Source of the DNA: Cheiracanthium punctorium | Taxonomy: Eukaryota > Arthropoda > Arachnida > Araneae > Cheiracanthiidae | NCBI GenBank assembly: GCA_038373885.1 | Contig: JAWZYV010012526.1 | Location: 1 to 64,000, forward strand | Length of the DNA: 64,000 nucleotides | Reading direction: 5' to 3' | In this document: positions 29,751-41,730 of the stretch, in pieces | Layout: the number at the start of each line of letters is the position of its first letter | Position numbering within the stretch: the first letter of the stretch is position 1 | Notes under the pieces: generated by a model | Database searches by the model: none | Seen by the model: the letters and a program-made list of their open reading frames with translations, nothing else | Told to the model about the DNA's origin: nothing | Made by a program: the position numbers and the translations under genes

Positions 29751-29948
29751 TTAAGCTTCTCTTTTCCCTCGATGCGTTACGCATTGGAAGCGATTTCCTT
29801 TTCTGTAGCTCGTGCTGCTAGTATGAAAGAGATAAAGTCTTTTTCATCTTCATAAAGTAAGTGTCGCCACATGGCCACAGTGGGGGATCCAAGAGGTGGG
29901 CAATGGAGCGATCGTCCTTTCCCTGAGCGTACTCAAACCAAGGCCTAA

Positions 29949-30135
29949 CCTGTTTGCTCTCATTCCTTTAAAAAAGGTGCAAAGGATTGGGCTCCTCCTG
30001 TTTGACCGAAGTTGCTTTTGCCCCGGCGTATGGAGGGTCCTAGAAAGCGTTCAAACAACCATTCTGGAAAGCCATTGGTCAAACAAGGAGTCTTCTCCGT
30101 TACGTCTTTTTTCTTCAATGATGAGAGTAAACAGG
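29949..30135. mobile_element. TTAA-type MITE C
   Basis: CCTGTTTGCTCTCATTCC after CTAA (29945-29948) and ATGAGAGTAAACAGG before TTAA (30136-30139) are inverted ends. Related pieces occur at 50439 (TTAACCTGTTTACTCCCATT) and 60530-60615. One target copy has drifted from TTAA to CTAA. Confidence 0.7.
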
Positions 30136-30350
30136 TTAAAAATGCGATAATCCTAGCGTCAATGACCGGGCACCTTTTTGAGAGCGTCATCGTAATTTTA
30201 ATCGTTTCTAACTAAGCATAGGCAAAACGTTTTAATACCTGTTATTTGCATGAATCTGAACAAACACAAAATTTTAACTCCTTTTGGGAAAAATTATTGT
30301 TGAGTTTTTATGCGTAATACCTTCCTATACCATTACTCCATATCCAGGTA

Positions 30351-30510
30351 CAGTGAAACCTCACAAGATGGACACTCCCGTAATCTGGATACCTCCCCAA
30401 GTTGGACACATTTCTGGGGCACGTAACGTGTCCATAATATAGAAGCAAACCTCTATCAGTTGGACACTTTTTGAGAGACCCACTGGTATCAAATAACGGA
30501 AGTTTCGCTG
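30351..30510. mobile_element. 160-bp pogo-like MITE
   Basis: CAGTGAAACCTC on the left and GGAAGTTTCGCTG on the right are imperfect inverted ends, flanked by TA at 30349-30350 and 30511-30512. GTTGGACAC/GTCCA phrases repeat inside. No coding capacity. Confidence 0.8.
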
Positions 30511-31727
30511 TACTAAGATACTCATTGTTGTCTCTCGTGTACATACAGATTGTAATTGATTATTATGACGAATATAATCAAACATAATCATAATAAATTA
30601 TTATTATTATTGTGAATTGTTTATTTATTTTTAGAGTTATTTATTAGGTGACTCGTGCAGTAAGTGTTTATATATGTACTCTTGAAATGGCATAGAAATT
30701 TCATCAGGTTTAATTATTTCTAGAATAATAAAAATGAATGTCAGCCAATATGTATGTGCGATCTCCAGACAAATCTACAGCAAGCGGAGCTTTGAAAATT
30801 TGAACGTATAAGCCCATGACTTCGGTAATGCGCACCTGAGGCTCAGAATTTTGAAATTTTAATTACTTTTTTTAATATTAATTAAAAACCGTCTTTACGC
30901 TGTCATGCTTGGGGAGTTTCGCCCGTATAAAATGATCCATTTTTAAGAGCTAACAGAAATGCTATGACTTCAGTGAAGAATCGCGTGCATTTGAAAAAAT
31001 ATGAAATACCATAGAAATTATGCTAGTTTTACGCCAAATTAAAAAGCATAAGCAAGAACTAAGTCCAAATGTGTTTCTTAAAGTTCATAAATTTTCAAAT
31101 CCTATTAATATTATAAATGTGTACGTTTGTGTGTTTGGATGTTTTTGACTGAATCACGTAAAAACGGATGAACGGATTTGGATAAATTTGGAATGAAGAT
31201 AGCTTATATCCTGGATTTATATGCATTCGTATATATAGCATAAATAATTCTTTTAAAAAGACACTCACATTCTGTGGGCATCTTTGTAACTACTGAACAC
31301 ATTCTAGAACTTTTTTCACTGGTTGAAAGTTACACTATTCCTGAGTATTATACGCAAAAAAAAAAAAAAAGAAACCTTTCATGCATATATCACAAATTGT
31401 TCTTTTACAGGGACATTCACATGGGCGCCGGCAGAACATTTCCCAGGGGGGGGGGGGGGACAAAGACTACTTTAACGTATGGTTATCATGTTAGAAAGAG
31501 CAAAAAAGCAAGGGAAAACACTGCATGGCATTGCACCCCTTTGCCCTATGCTGCCGGCGTCCTCATAAGAATTACTCTCCGTTCTATGTGTATCTCTGTA
31601 ATTACTGAACCGATTCTAAAACTTCTTTCGCTGATAGAAAACTACATTATAGGCTAAAATACATGAGTATTACAGGCTAAAATACACGAATATATCACAA
31701 ATAGTTCATTTACAGTAACACTCAAAG

Positions 31728-32198
31728 CAGTGGCGTAGCCAGAAATTTTTCATGTGGGGGGTTACGACTAGTGTAACTCATATATATGTATATGCGTGCG
31801 TGAGAAGTGAGTAAAGCAGTGGGGCACACAGGGGAGGGGTCCAAGGGGTCCGGACCCCTGCCAAAAGAATTGCCAATTTTCCTTCGTTAAATCGTCATGT
31901 AATTTTTGACTTTTAAATATGTTAGAAGACATAAAACTCTTATTTTCAGCATTTAAGATTGATAAATAAAAACACAGTAAAAGGGGGTAACGATAAAAAT
32001 ATGAAAAATCCGCATTTTTTTCAGGTGGTTAGTGTCACAGCTTTAGGGGTTGGACCCCCCTCCTGTAAATACCCCCCTCCAAGAGATAATCCTGTATGCG
32101 CCACTGGAGTAAAGAATATACATTTTGTATGACAAAAAATTCCTTATGAGGGGGGGGGAGTGTGACCCCACCTAACTTCCCCCTTGGCTACCTCACTG
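31728..32198. mobile_element. hAT-type MITE, outer of a pair
   Basis: CAGTGGCGTAGCCAG and CTTGGCTACCTCACTG are inverted ends. Flanks ACTCAAAG (31720-31727) and ACTCAAAT (32199-32206) match at seven of eight. A second hAT MITE sits inside. Confidence 0.82.
31817..32106. mobile_element. hAT-type MITE, inner of a pair
   Basis: CAGTGGGGCACACAGG and CCTGTATGCGCCACTG form the ends, with an exact GAGTAAAG duplication at 31809-31816 and 32107-32114. Runs of G near the left and C near the right can pair. Confidence 0.88.
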
Positions 32199-32799
32199 AC
32201 TCAAATACATTCTAATTCTATCTCATAATTCTAACTCATAATTCTAATACATTACGCTGTATGGACATCTCTGTAACTACCGAAGTTTTTTTTTCACTGA
32301 TAGAAAGCTACATTAATTTTTGGATTAGTGGTCACAAGATCAATGCTGTGCAGAAATTCCGTCTATTTATATACATATAAGTTCATATCTCCCCCCCCCC
32401 CCGAAAAATTTGCCTGGCTACGCGCCTGTCTGTGTGTAATACTTATGTCACAGAAGCCTTTGTAACTTTAAAAAACTTACACTTATGACTGTCATGCCAG
32501 CCAATATCCTTATCCGAATGACTTATGGTCTGTAATCGTAAGTATTAAAAAGATTTATTTCATAATGCTCATAAAAATGGTTGCTTTTGATTATGAAACT
32601 TATTTTTCGTAATTTCAAAACTTGATAAATCGCAAGTTTAAAGAATTTGAAATAATGAATTGTAAAAATGGAACAAATAAGGAAGAAAAAGGAAAATCCA
32701 CGCCAAGGAGGGCGATAAATTTTACACCTGACATTTTAAATTTCGATTTCTGTAAAGTAAGCGAGCGCATGGGCGCACCATGACGCAATTGTCTCGCAA

Positions 32800-33052
32800 C
32801 TCGGCGATTGGTTAATGATTTGTCACGAGCCAGGCGTTGCTTTTCCAGGATCCCGTTTGCCGATTGGAGAAATTAAGCCGACCAATGGAAAGAGCCGTTT
32901 CAAAACAAGAGTTTTGAGTTACGGAATGCTGAAATCTCATCTTCACAATATCTTTCACCCATTTCGATCGCACGCACTACAAACGAGGTCCTCTTCCGCG
33001 CTCAGTGGTGCGGTTACAGCGAAAGGAGAACTGAAGGAAGGGAGCTTCTGAT
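32800..33052. promoter_or_regulatory. GC-richer block with three CCAAT boxes
   Basis: ATTGG at 32807 and 32863 and CCAAT at 32882 lie within 80 bp of CpG-containing, apparently single-copy DNA. Multiple CCAAT boxes suggest an NF-Y-type promoter, but no gene start is visible next to them. The 78-residue frame at 32815-33051 has no known domain. Confidence 0.25.
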
Positions 33053-33150
33053 TTTTTTTTTTTTTTTATGCCTATTTGTATCATGTCGAAACGATCTAAA
33101 CGCTGAACATGGGGAGGGGGGGGGGGGGTTCTAGCGATTAGATCGGGTGT

Positions 33151-33876
33151 CAGTGCCATATTACCGGCAGGGCAAACGGGGCAACTGCCCAGGGCCCACA
33201 GATTTTAGGGGCCCAAAAATCTTACACTTTTATAATTTTACAATAAAATTAGAAAGGATAAAAAAATTTATAAGTTAAATGATTTTTTAATTATAAAGTA
33301 CGAACAATGAAAATAATTCAAATTTACACTTGTATAAATTAATTTAAACTTATTTTTAACTCTACGAAATGCATATTTTACTTATTTTTAATTCTTCGAG
33401 AATCGACGAACACATTGAAATTCGAATTTTTTCAAAATTGATTTGCTTGTTTACATTAAAAAATCAGCTGCGGATTACAGGTGTCTGCGGATTAAAGGGA
33501 GTTGACTGTATATTTGTTTATTTCAGATTACTTAAAACAAAATTTTTGTTTGGAAGGGGTAAGATATTTAAAACTTTCAGTATAAACCAATCATTATCTG
33601 TTTTTTTTTTTTTTTTTTTTTTTTGGTAAGATTATTGCATGGGGCCCAATCAGGGGCGTAGCCAAGGGGGGGGTTAGGGGGTCATAACCCCCCCCATGAG
33701 GAATTTTTTGCCATACAAAATGTATATTCTTCACTACATTATCACACACACGTATACATATATATATGAGTTGTAGTAGTCGTAACCCCCCCCCCCCCAT
33801 GAAAAATTTCTGGCTACGCCCCTGGGCCCAATTATTTCTTCTGCCCAAGGCCCACAGTTGTCTTGATCAGGCTCTG
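33151..33876. mobile_element. hAT-type element with GGGCCC-rich ends
   Basis: The left end is CAGTGCCATATTACCGGCAG, and the right end is CTTGATCAGGCTCTG. It is flanked by TCGGGTGT and TCTGGCGT (six of eight match). It is related, in opposite orientation, to the element at 57479-58089, which shares GGGGCAACTGCCCAGGGCCC. Another hAT MITE is nested at 33651-33824. Confidence 0.78.
33651..33824. mobile_element. hAT-type MITE nested in another hAT element
   Basis: CAGGGGCGTAGCCA and TGGCTACGCCCCTG are perfect 14-bp inverted ends. GGCCCAAT flanks both sides exactly (33643-33650, 33825-33832). Opposed G-runs and C-runs lie just inside each end. Confidence 0.9.
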
Positions 33877-34210
33877 TCTGGCGTTGGTAATTAAGTGGGA
33901 GTGTGGAAAGAAAGTTCGATCATACCAAATGCATTGATTATAAAACGCTTTCTATCACAACCTTATTACTGCCTAAGTTAAAAAAAAAAATCAACAGGCA
34001 TCAAAATGAGAGCCCAACAGGAAGCTTAGGACAGACATTGCTCACGGTCCCCTTCATTGGTATAAGCTGGCATGTCACAATTGTAAGGGGGGGGCAACAT
34101 GTGTTTCCTATTGTAGAAAATATCATTTTCAAATAGATTATATCTGAATTTTCTTGAATTTCAGGGGGCAATTGCCCCTTCTTGCTCGTAGTAAGTCACG
34201 CCAATGTAGA

Positions 34211-34408
34211 AAGAAAATAAACACTCAAAAAACTGATGTTAAAAGATAAAATAAATAAAAACTTTGTGAAAAAAACACACATAAAAGGTTACTTCAAGGC
34301 GTAACGATCGTTTCGACCGAAAATTCGTTCGGTTTTCGTCAGAGAAACCCTTCCGTCATACAGAGCAGAGGGAACTCAGTTCCCTCTGCTCTGTATGGCG
34401 GAAGGGTG
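34211..34408. repeat. single-arm copy of the 16485-type repeat
   Basis: From GAAAATAAACACTCAAAAAA through AGGTTACTTCAAGGCGTAAC and TTTCGACCGAAAATTCG it follows the right arm of the Naiad insertion in reverse. The far end is a palindrome, CCTTCCGTCATACAGAGCAG with GAGGGAACT and its complement. This copy shows the full outer end missing from one arm at 16485. Confidence 0.82.
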
Positions 34409-35577
34409 GACGGAATGGAGAATTGATAGTATTAGGGGACAGGAAGGTACAGTGCCAGTTTTTAAAATTCCGATGTTTCGACTGGCTAAAACTACTGAAG
34501 CTAATAATACAAAATTCGACATATATATGAGTTGTTAGATTAGATTCGCGATTAGACTCGTGACCTCTGGGAGAGGTGGTGGGGAGTAGGAGGCCAGAAC
34601 GTCTTTTTTTTTTATATATATATCCCACGTGATATCAATGAAAAAAAAAAAAAAGATATGTCCATTAAATTCTTGCTGTAAAATACAGTACTCACTAATA
34701 CCTAAAAATCAGCTTCAGGACATTATTTGAATATCTTCCTCCAAATAGTAAGTTCTCTTAGATGACAGGAGTTTAAAATTGACCCCAATTCGTTTTCTAA
34801 TACTTATTGTCTAATAATAATTATAACTGGTTTAAAAAGTGCCATTTTGGCATCAGGTACGATCTGGGAAAACGTTATCTCAAGCAGGGTGAATCTAACT
34901 GTGTGTTCCTAAATATCAACACCCAGTATTTTTTGAAAATGAAAAATAATTCAAATGCAGATTATAGTAATGCCGGTTAGGTTCAGCTTGGGTATTTACC
35001 ACCCGTAGAAATATTTGACGGCGTTAATTGTGTTATTATAGCAAGTACAGCTTGGATATTTGTCCGCGCGGCGAGATGATATATTTCGCGGTGCTAAATA
35101 AGCCAATCTGCAAAGGATTATGTATATGCATGTATGGATAACTGTTTTCACGGCAACCTTACATGAACAATGATTATCGGTACGGTTATGAGCATGCGTA
35201 AATCGCCAAATAATGAAAAGTCGGTATTAGTAGCAAGATATAATAGCTGTTCCGTAGTTTTTATCAAAGAAAACATGTGAAGCACTGTTTTCTTAGAGAT
35301 AATTATTAACTATACGTATACGTAAGTCTCCAAATTATGAAAAATCGCCATGGATGGCAAATACGCAAGGTGTTCCGTAGGTTTTACACGATTAAAAATA
35401 GTGTGAAGTTATTCCAAGGAACATGCAAGAACCAAGGAATGTGTATCTCGGTAACATTCTATCAGATCCAATCTTCGGGATTGGCCATTTACTTGCCTTT
35501 TTAACGAATAAGCCTTCTTAGGGACCGAATACCTCCTACTAAAAGCGAGCGTAGCGAGTCTGGGCTTTGGCCCCTAG
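34409..35577. other. 1.2 kb with short diverged tandem units, no gene
   Basis: CAGCTTGG(G/A)TATTT occurs at about 34986 and 35050. GTAA(A/G)TC(G/T)CCAAAT(A/T)ATGAAAA occurs near 35200 and 35324, each followed by TGTTCCGTAG. The stretch ends AAAGCGAGCGTAGCGAG before the large hAT end. No coding gene seen. Confidence 0.5.
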
Positions 35578-37641
35578 CAGTGACGGATTTAACTCTTGAG
35601 AGGCCCGACTCAATTTTGAGCCCCTCCCCCTCCTCAAAAAACAGAAAAAAAAACAAAACAAAAATAAAATAAATAAATAAATAAAATAAAATAAAATAAA
35701 ATAAAAATAATAATGATGATAATTTTACACCTTTACATTGCGCGTTCTATAGACACACGTTTTTTACAATAATTTTAATGCTTTACTTAATCACTTTGAT
35801 TAACCAGTATTAAATTACAACTGTCTGGTGGATGTATTTAAAAGGTTGCTAATGTTCCAATCCAAGTAAAAGTATTAAAACTATCTGATAACTCTTGGTC
35901 AGAAAAAGAATACTTTACTACTTATTTGTATTTTCAATAATCTGGTAATCTATGATTAATAAAATATTATTTGTAAGTTATTATTATAAATTTCATTGTA
36001 ATTTGCTGATAACAGGGAACATTTTGAACAGCAATTGAACATTTTTGAACATTAGCTTGAATAAATTTCATTGTAAAGATTCGAATTTACTTTTTTGGAA
36101 TTGCTGGGAATGGACTGCTTGATAAAGTACAATGATAAAAAAAATCTGATTTTTTGATTCTGCATTCTCTAATTATAAATTATGTCTAAAATATAAATGT
36201 TAATTCATATTTAAAATAAAATTATTTTTAAATGCTCTTACTCCTTTTATATCTAATTTATACATACCAGCAAGTATTAAAATTTAAAAACAATTTTATA
36301 AGTATAGATTAGTACATTAAAAAATATTTTACCTCATGAAACTTAAATGAAAAATAATTTACCTCATGAAAAATAGTTTTTCTCCTACCTTTCACTTTTC
36401 ATGATTGACACTAAATAAACATCAGCATACCTCTAAGTATAACCCAGCAATGCAATTCCATATTGGTTAATTTTCAGTGTTGCTTGATTATGTCGAATCA
36501 CTTTTTGTGGACCACTGGCATATGTCTTGTTTTAATCATGAAAATTTTGTGCACTTAACAGGAATTAACAGGAGCTTTTTACTAGGATAAAACCAACGAA
36601 AAATTTAACATTCCTGCAAAAACATATTTCTTAATATTTAAATATATTCATAAATTTCCCGCTAGAAACTGCAAAACTGTAAGCAGGTTAAAAGAGAAAG
36701 TAAACTTTCTGTTTAGTCTAATTATTGTGCTTATTCAAAATTGCAAAGTTTTGGACTATAAATTTTGGACTATTGGTAATGAGTAATTAGGTGTGAATAA
36801 AAAAGAGTACCTAAAAATACATATTATTCTATATTTTAAATAGAATGAAAAAAAAATCTAGAAGAGAATTTAAAAAAAATCCTTATTTTAAGTAGTTAAA
36901 ACACAAAAAATATCATGAGTTAATAATAAATTCTACTTTATATTGAAAAAGCATATGCTCTAAGCTTCTGCCTTATGTTTCTCATTAATGTTTAGCATTT
37001 TCATCTACGACTATAAAATACATGCAGTAATTATAATATAGTTATCATACATATTTTTTAGTTAAAAACAAAAAATTAATTTAGTCATCATTTATTTTTT
37101 CAAGTTTTTAATTAACTGTGTATGTAATTCAGCTCGAAATTTGCTTATGAATTTTAATCCACTTCCTATCATCCGATCAAGCTGAAAATTTGCACGCAAA
37201 TTGAATTCAGGTGACACTGTGTGCTGCACTTTTTAATTCTTCAATATTTTTTTTAACTATATCAAATACTCTTTTGACCAAAAATTGTGTTGGCTCCCAC
37301 ATACCAGTTCGTATCTGCTTAGTGTTTGGTCGGCAATTTTGAGCCATTACATCCTCGGAAAGTCCTTTTGATTCTAAAACAGATAAAATCGGCTATCTCG
37401 CTTAAATTTTTTAGTGTTTTTTCTAAAAAAGATAAATAATTCCTTTCAATTTCTTTACATCGTGACAGCCAAAAAATTACACATTCTAGGTATATCTGAT
37501 AATTTCATTGAATGCAAAGTGTCCTTTCCTCCTAACTCATTTAACTGAAGAACGTTTGAAAATTATAAAATATTTAATTTTTGAAAATTTTTTAAATCAG
37601 AAGCTGTGGAATTAAGCACAGTTTCGGTTGTTCTCTTTTAA

Positions 37642-38171
37642 CCCTTCGCGCAGTGTTCCCGCTCTGGGAACACCCAACTCTGACGTTTTGACTGTTGCCC
37701 GTCACGAAGAATAGATTGGATTTCTATAAAAATAGTTGCGGGTGACAGAGCTCCATGAGAGAATCTTTTACTTCTTAGCACGTCCTTTCCCGTAAAAGAA
37801 AAAAAATGGTCACGATTCTTTTGAACAGCACTGACATCTGCTGAAAAAGGGATGAATGCGAGAACAGCTGGATTGGTCGCCCCATGCTGGAAAAAGGGCA
37901 GCCGTTGCCATCGCTCGACTGGACGACCCGCAAGAGGGCGGACGATCGAAACGTTCATCGCGTGACACCGATCTAGAGACCTTTTTTTGACGTGTCGTCA
38001 AAAAAGGGTCTCTAGATCGGTGGCACGCGATAAACGTTGTCAAAAAAGGGTCTCTAGATCTGTGTCAAGCGATGAACGTTTCGATCGTCCGCCCTCTTGC
38101 GGGTCGTTCAGTCGAGCGATGGCAACGGCTGCCCTTTTTTCAGCATTGGGAAAGGGTATCGCCTCAAAGGG
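37642..38171. mobile_element. MITE A copy 4, longest
   Basis: TTAA at 37638-37641 and 38172-38175 bound CCCTTCGCGCAGTGTTCCC and GGGTATCGCCTCAAAGGG. The palindromic arms (GGGCAGCCGTTGCCATCGCT onward) are about 130 bp. The centre contains an extra partial duplication of AAAAAGGGTCTCTAGATC. Confidence 0.88.
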
Positions 38172-38963
38172 TTAAAATATGAGAAATATTCTTATCAGTC
38201 TATACGCTTTTCGGTTGTAAGGGGAAAAGTCTTCAAAGCAGGTGTGTTTGAATGTCCTGCTGCAATACCAGCGACTGCGCCACAATCTGATTCATTCCGG
38301 GTAAGAAATAGGCATAGGGAGGGACTCTCGGGCCTGCAGTTTTTGTGACAAAATAAAGTGAACATATTAAAACAACGCTGTATAAAAATCTAGGAACTTT
38401 CCTTGGAAATAATGAGCAGATAGGGTGTCCGAGAATTCCAAGGAACGTTACATGAAAATACCAGGAACTTTACTGAATAATTCAGGAAGGCTCTACATGT
38501 ACATTGTTCAGTAAAGTTTTTGGTATTTTTAAGAAATTTTCCTTGGAATTTAGAGCACCTCAGCTGCCTATTATTTTCAAGAAAGATTCCTGTAATTTTT
38601 TACACTTCTGGTCGTTTTTGAAGCTAATCGTGAAACAATATTCGGTTAAGGGACGAATTAACGGAAAAAAGTCAAGTTTTCAAATAGAAGTGTTTACTAT
38701 CTGTATGGTATTTATGAGATTAACTTTTGTCATTATTTCCAAGGAACGTTTCTGGATTTTTTACAGTGAAATAAAGAATCAAAGCATCGGATTCCTGTAA
38801 TGGTAATCCTGTCGTAAGCTTGTTTGGAGGATCTTACTACTGGGAGCTATCCTGGAATTATGAACAAAATTTCTGTGTTTTGACAGAAATTTATATATTA
38901 ATGACTATATCATTTTATCTCTCAACACCCTTTTTGAAAAATGTGTCCCAAAAATGCGACATA

Positions 38964-39330
38964 ATTTTACATGTATTTAAATACTATTGGTTCACAACAG
39001 CTTTAATCAGAGCCGGCCCAAGGGGGGTGCGAACGTAGGCGATCGCCTAAGGCCCCGCGCTTAGAGAGGCCCCGCTCCTGGGCTATTTTATTGCTATCTC
39101 ATAAGACATGATAAAGAAGAGGCGCCGCTCTTGCGCTGCGCCTGGGGCCCGCACGCCCCTCGGGCCGTCTCTGCTTTAATCTATTGTTACACTATTTCGC
39201 AAGCTGTAGAATAGGCTTCACATGTATTTTTTACATATATTTAAATACTATTCGTTCACACCAGCTTTAATCTATTGTTACACTCTTTCGTAAGCTGCAG
39301 AATAGGCATCCCATGTATTTTTCTATCAAT
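38964..39330. repeat. tandem duplication of about 105 bp split by a hAT MITE
   Basis: TTTAAATACTATT(G/C)GTTCACA(A/C)CAGC is repeated at about 38974 and 39238, each followed (after the MITE in copy 1) by TATTGTTACACT(A/C)TTTCG and ATAGGC. The MITE at 39008 inserted into the first unit only, after the duplication. Confidence 0.8.
39008..39173. mobile_element. hAT-type MITE
   Basis: CAGAGCCGGCCCAAGG and CTCGGGCCGTCTCTG are inverted ends. A GCTTTAAT duplication flanks it (39000-39007 and 39173-39180, one terminal base shared). The second unit of the local duplication (CAGCTTTAATCTATTG) shows the empty site directly. Confidence 0.88.
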
Positions 39331-39594
39331 AGGTTACACTCCTAAAAATTCCAACATAGGGTTAACAGGCGAAATACGCGAAAGAGGAGCGATAAAATGA
39401 CAGAGTCCATGAATATCGTTTTAATAGGGCAATCATGAAACTCAATAATGAGGGGGGTTCAGGGGTCTGCCCCTGACGAGGCTCGAACTGCTGGGATTTA
39501 TATATATATTCGTTTTGAGAATCGAATTTTGGGGCCCCTTAGATTTGTGAGGCCCGAGGCGCGCGCCTCATGCGCCACAGGAAAATCCGCCACT

Positions 39595-39603
39595 GGTCCC
39601 TAG

Positions 39604-39634
<31 letters not shown>

Positions 39635-41730
39635 TACTTTCTGATGGACCTAATATTTAAAGCCTTTTTTTTTTTTTTTTCATTTTGTAAGAAAGAATCT
39701 TTTTTTGAATAACAGTAATCGAATATTTAAAAGTGGGGAAAAGCATTGTTAGGTCTCAAAGAAAGACCACACAACATCCCTATCGCAGTATATATATATT
39801 TTTTTCTTACCCCAAAAAACCAAAAACAATCTATATCGAGGGTATCTTATTCGTCGGGGATCATTCCTATCTCTTTCTGTCCCCATCAGGACAGAACTCC
39901 GATTTCGCTTTTTAAAACCCTCTTGGAGTTTCCAAAATAGAATCACTGCATTATTTCCTTCCATCATGTTTATGCACCAACGGGGAAGAAAATAAAAAAC
40001 AAAGCGAAACAAAAACCTTTCAATTGTTGGGAGGAGGGGTAGAAAAAGTGGAATTTTATACTCCAATAAAAAGTCGCTTTGGGATCAGATTTATGTGGCA
40101 TTTCTGGTATCGCTACTGCCACGTTTGGAGTTGAGTTGTCGGCGTCCTCCTCCCCTGTTCCGCATGTCCAACGGATTTTCTTTAATTGCAGTAAGAATTC
40201 CATAAAAGAAGACGTATTTTCACGTTCCCAAAATTGAATGGCTGTTTTTTATTTTTATTTTCCTCTTTTTTTTTTATAGAAGATTTAGTTTTTTTTTTCT
40301 TTTTAACTTTTTTCCCCCCTTTGTTATGCCGAAGGACAGTTGTTCCGAGCTATCCTTTTTCTTTCCTCGGAATGGCAGCAGGGCACGAAGTTAATGCTTT
40401 CGAATATGCAGTTTAAGCTATTTACCTAAAAGAACAATCTAAATTTGTAGAAATAACACGCACAAATCTTTTTATTCATTTAGTTTGGTACATTTGGAAG
40501 TATCGTTCTAAATCCCATTGCTATCCTGAAATCGGATATTGGTGGATGCAAGTGGATTTAGAACGGGCGCTTCGTGAAATAAAGTTTCTTTTTACTTAAA
40601 ACCCTAAACCCTAAATTCCCCTACAGAATATATAGCACATAATTCTTCCATCTTGTAAAATGCATTTTTCAGTATTCTTAAAGCATTAAAATCCCCAGTC
40701 AGATATTTTTTTTCTAATTTTTATTTCTTCTTTTTCTAATTTTTTTCTAATTTTTTTTTTTTTTTTTTGAGTGTGTGTGTGTGTGTGTGTGGTGGTGGTG
40801 GTGGGGGGTTACATTTATTTATGAGCATTGTGTGTTCGCGATTTTTGTGTTATGTTGTAATAGGAAAATTTATATATTTTTTATTCGATTTAAATCACAT
40901 TTTTGTTTATCAAGATCATTTCTGGCAAATTATAGCAGTGTATAGATTTTTACATATAATACTCATATGCATTTAAGGATTTTTTTTTTAACGTTGTGCA
41001 TAAACTATTTTCTTTTAATACGAAGCTTTTTAATCTTAAAAACAATCTAATGCTGCTAAAAAGGCAAAACTGAAATGTTTTGTCAAAATTTCATAAGTTA
41101 TGATGCGTAGACCTGCTTATTGAAAACTTTCCTAATAACAAATGAACAGCAGCTAAAATTAGTGTTTTTTTGTATCGTGAAAAAATAATAATTATAATAA
41201 TAATAAAATAATTAAATATAAATAAGTTTAACAGGAATTTCAGCAAAATAAAAGCTGTACCAGTTGAAACAGACAAAGTAAACAATATTTTGATCTAACG
41301 AGGTGCAGAATGCTCATTTACCTGCAATGATTTTGCTTACGTTACCTGTGCACATCAGTTTTGAATTTTAACAGATGCCATTTTTAAATTTTAATTCTAC
41401 AGAGCACTCTACTCCAAAATTTTATAGGTAAGTTTATTACTTGAGATTCTATCTTTATCCAGAAACATGTGTTGCTGAAACAATACTTGTTTATATAATT
41501 TCAGTAGAATATTTTGATTGAATGAATTCAATTTTAAATTATATTATATTAACGAAAAATTTATTTTCCCATAAGATCACATTTAAAACTATTTTGCTTC
41601 TCATTTTTAGCATGAAAAATCTTCAACGGTAGATTTTCGTTGAAATCTATTTGAACAAAAGTTTAATAGTTTCTTTGACCGTTTACTGGATTATTATTAT
41701 TATTATAGTTGTTATTATTATTATGATCAA
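39595..41730. other. 2.1 kb without a supported gene
   Basis: (AT)n at about 39606-39634 and a (GT)n-(GGT)n run at 40770-40808. Moderately GC-rich, apparently single-copy DNA at 39740-40230 has frames on both strands but no domain; a minus-strand frame near 40203-39970 is not convincing. The rest is AT-rich. Confidence 0.45.

Larger units (their letters stand above)
30720..32340 (+). repeat. dispersed repeat X, plus-strand copy
   Basis: The order of phrases (AAAAATGAATGT, GAGCTTTGAAAATTTGA, GGGCGAAAC-like GTTTCGCCCGTA, CCTATTAATATTATAAATGT, GTGTTTGGATG) recurs inverted at 48770-50040. Beyond 31260, diverged units of about 170 bp (CATCTTTGTAACTACTGAAC, TCTCTGTAATTACTGAACCG, CATCTCTGTAACTACCGAAG) repeat in tandem. 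A GC-rich insert at 31423-31562 with ends GGGCGCCGGCAG/CTGCCGGCGTCC and two nested hAT MITEs interrupt it. ATCCTATTAATATT at 31099 resembles a Helitron 5' end, but no matching 3' end was found. Confidence 0.65.
35578..39594. mobile_element. 4-kb interval bounded by hAT-type ends
   Basis: CAGTGACGGATTTA on the left and AAATCCGCCACTG on the right are inverted, with flanks GCCCCTAG and GTCCCTAG (seven of eight). Both sub-terminal regions carry GAGGCCCGA. Length fits an autonomous hAT, but I found only a minus-strand scrap near 37330-37480 (including EKTLKNLSEIADFI) that could be old coding. MITE A and a hAT MITE lie inside. Confidence 0.68.

Noticed and set aside
31099..31120. Helitron start at ATCCTATTAATATT in repeat X
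   Set aside because: Both X copies share sequence on both sides of this point, so it is not an element boundary here, and no CTAG end with hairpin was found.
39733..40203. Host exon on either strand
   Set aside because: Several overlapping frames, none with a motif or convincing splice sites.
40598..40617. Telomere repeat (AAACCCT)
   Set aside because: Only about two and a half units of a plant-like type in an internal position; chance repeat.
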